This document shows, piece by piece, positions 5,701-6,024 of a stretch of DNA of 6,024 nt; within the stretch, counting starts at the first letter, position 1, and every line of letters begins with the position of its first letter. Both the position numbers and the translations under genes were made by a program. The DNA is from Methanomassiliicoccales archaeon UBA147 (GTDB taxonomy: Archaea > Thermoplasmatota > Thermoplasmata > SG8-5): positions 1 to 6,024 of the forward strand of contig DAJR01000063.1 of assembly GCA_002496385.1 (NCBI GenBank). Direction: 5' to 3'. The notes below the pieces were generated by a model. The model did not search any database. It saw only the letters and a program-made list of their open reading frames with translations, and had not been told where the DNA came from.

Positions 5701-5936
5701 TCTTTGTTGCGACGATGGGAGTGATAATCGGAGTCGTCACAGGCGTAATGATATCCTACGAGATATACAACACGATGGTCAGCGGTTTCGGCGGGGACAT
5801 TGAGTTCGTCATTCCGTGGTTCAAGATCGCCTATGTCACAGCGATTGCCTATCTGGCGACGATTATCTGCACTATCATCCCGGCGCGCAACGCCTCGCGG
5901 GTGTCCCCGGCCGAAGCGCTTCATTATATCGGGTGA
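2745..5936 (+). CDS. ABC transporter permease with two FtsX modules, MacB/LolC-E-like
   Basis: This 1063-residue membrane protein is the partner of the upstream ATPase. It reads as two FtsX-type modules in one chain. Module 1 has a membrane segment at about 42-64, a large external domain (about 66-374), then segments near 376-402, 431-460 and 478-500, with the cytoplasmic coupling stretch ERKSELGMARAVG at 409-421. Module 2 has a segment near 661-686, a second external domain (about 687-930), and segments near 931-956, 981-1006 and 1027-1046, with the equivalent stretch ERTPEIGILRSIG at 959-971 and an ending PAEAL (1055-1059), as in LolC/LolE-type proteins. Between the modules, residues 525-624 hold about four extra hydrophobic segments, and one more precedes module 1 (about 6-25). 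Such permeases typically drive substrates or lipoproteins from the outer leaflet by moving the external domains rather than through a channel. With both halves fused, a 2:1 ATPase-to-permease complex is expected. It starts at TTG. The substrate is unknown. Confidence 0.93.
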   Translation: METSELILPALMLGIIGFMVILGLFNRVIAKLGIRNFYRHKGHAAISIAGLLVGTSIICASMVVGDSIEYFIVEETYDELQHVDLVVDGQNGALFNYSIFTVLESDGELAALTDGISPLLVESATVRHTGTQQFEPSVSIIGFDPAIDSAFGNFLLEDGSEISGGGMGQREAMINRALADSLGASQSDVLTLTYSLGSYPLTTTVAENITVVRILADEGKARYSPSSGMAMEAYNIFMNLDAVQAMFLQPGMISHVKVSNNGGIEDGAEGSDVTKEEIISATKDLKFQGSEILPVFMPNQTFVQLSHPNIEAGGFSLQVNGMDADPSSYLLNTESGVVVFFEPLQYGGFVSAAYTFSYNIDVSAVKQDGIETAKLLNDLISTFLTIFGSFAIIAGVILIINIFTMLAEERKSELGMARAVGMKRRHLMQSFLFEGLTYGVIASALGTLLGVGVGVMLIYMVNNFIDFINVQLPIHFQMFSLVSAFSLGFIITFGTILLTSWKISKLNIIRAIRGIEEPIGARKNLVMPMLGAMLLAAAAAIYYQYPDELMVKLIAPSGIIAGAAMLLWRWIGNRAAITSASLGVFIYTYYAIHTYFGDMDNENMDILFVFSGVLIVLSIVLLIMYNSGPVIRAITGTVGRVKVWRPTVMTAVSYPLTKKFRTGMSVGMFALVVYMIVMLSVFSNMFVIDVDEETLKQGGGFEIIADVQYQVPDLANAVDPLTNTVITSQALASNVSSYTNIMWTYSPKLNNTDATASAMDLGEFGDMLGGAQILGIDGTFYTGSSFAFSNTMDEFATDQEVWASVTAPGSRDVVISYIYSMLLGIEPGSRITLDNLLGVTSQEFRVVGTLDNSLNQIMGVFMSKENLAQTFQFPMMPSELNRNVFMFNLNDGYDAEATAKALEKDFAAVGMNSIIIREVAEITLETTSSIFVLFELYLDMGLVVGVAGLGIITIRSVVERTPEIGILRSIGFRRGNVRNAFLIEILFVATMGVIIGVVTGVMISYEIYNTMVSGFGGDIEFVIPWFKIAYVTAIAYLATIICTIIPARNASRVSPAEALHYIG

Positions 5937-5938
5937 GG

Positions 5939-6022
5939 TCACTGCCTTGCGTAGCTGAACGCCAGCTCTTTTAGGGGCTGATGGTTTACTGCATAGATAC
6001 CGAGAACGCTCAGCCTTTCAGG
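5939..6022 (-). CDS. Possible C-terminal end of a convergent gene (partial)
   Basis: On the minus strand one frame stays open from the window edge to a TGA at 5941-5939, giving 27 residues ending ELAFSYARQ. All three forward frames close quickly in this interval and the other two reverse frames have stops near the edge, so this is the only reading compatible with a gene. Its two arginine codons are both AGG, the codon favoured in the rest of the window. The stop would lie 2 bases from the permease stop, a tail-to-tail arrangement. An open stretch this short can arise by chance, and I do not recognise the sequence. Confidence 0.4.
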   Translation of the reverse strand, partial: PERLSVLGIYAVNHQPLKELAFSYARQ

Positions 6023-6024
6023 GC

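Noticed and set aside
5963..5980. A 6-bp stem after the permease, considered as its terminator
   Set aside because: The stem contains a G-T pair, is not followed by a T-run on the plus strand, and lies inside the possible minus-strand gene.
1..6024. CRISPR arrays, tRNA genes, insertion sequences and attachment sites
   Set aside because: I saw no regularly spaced long direct repeats, no cloverleaf or T-arm consensus, no transposase-like protein and no flanking terminal repeats.

Overview
The window looks like archaeal chromosome, most likely Euryarchaeota in the broad sense and possibly Thermoplasmatota; the lineage is inferred from protein style and was not tested. Signs of this are an archaeal-type FtsZ without a long C-terminal tail, a stand-alone DUF5679-like zinc ribbon, TATA/BRE-like promoter elements, oligo-T tracts after ftsZ, strong GGAGG-type ribosome binding sites, and heavy use of AGG/AGA for arginine and ATA for isoleucine. 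Coding DNA is moderately GC-rich.

Layout from left to right. Bases 1-100 are 70% G+C by direct count and fold on paper into consecutive stem-loops, one closed by a GAGA tetraloop; no convincing protein is encoded there. ftsZ (165-1220, +) follows and ends in two oligo-T tracts. The 205-base gap after it holds a short direct repeat, a perfect 17-base palindrome and a probable promoter. It leads to a 46-residue zinc-ribbon gene (1426-1566, +), which is closed by an 11-bp hairpin terminator with T-rich sequence.

A three-gene unit on the + strand fills the rest: a PadR-family regulator (1695-2027), an ABC ATPase of the LolD/MacB type (2039-2731) and a 1063-residue permease with two FtsX-type modules (2745-5936). 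Gaps of 11 and 13 bases, each carrying a ribosome binding site, point to one transcript. The last 86 bases hold what may be the C-terminal end of a convergent minus-strand gene.

The three genes make a plausible self-regulated system. A TATA box at 1661-1668 is followed directly by three copies of a 15-base unit, TATCG-N5-CGTTA, running across the expected transcription start and into the first codons of padR. This is the most interesting signal in the window: it looks like an operator array at which PadR represses its own operon, relieved by a signal connected with the transporter. The ATPase and permease would form a mechanotransmission-type ABC system (MacB/LolCDE/FtsEX superfamily) acting on a lipid-linked, peptide or drug-like substrate outside the cytoplasm; the substrate cannot be read from the sequence. 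ftsZ and the zinc ribbon appear to be separate transcription units with no evident link to the transporter.
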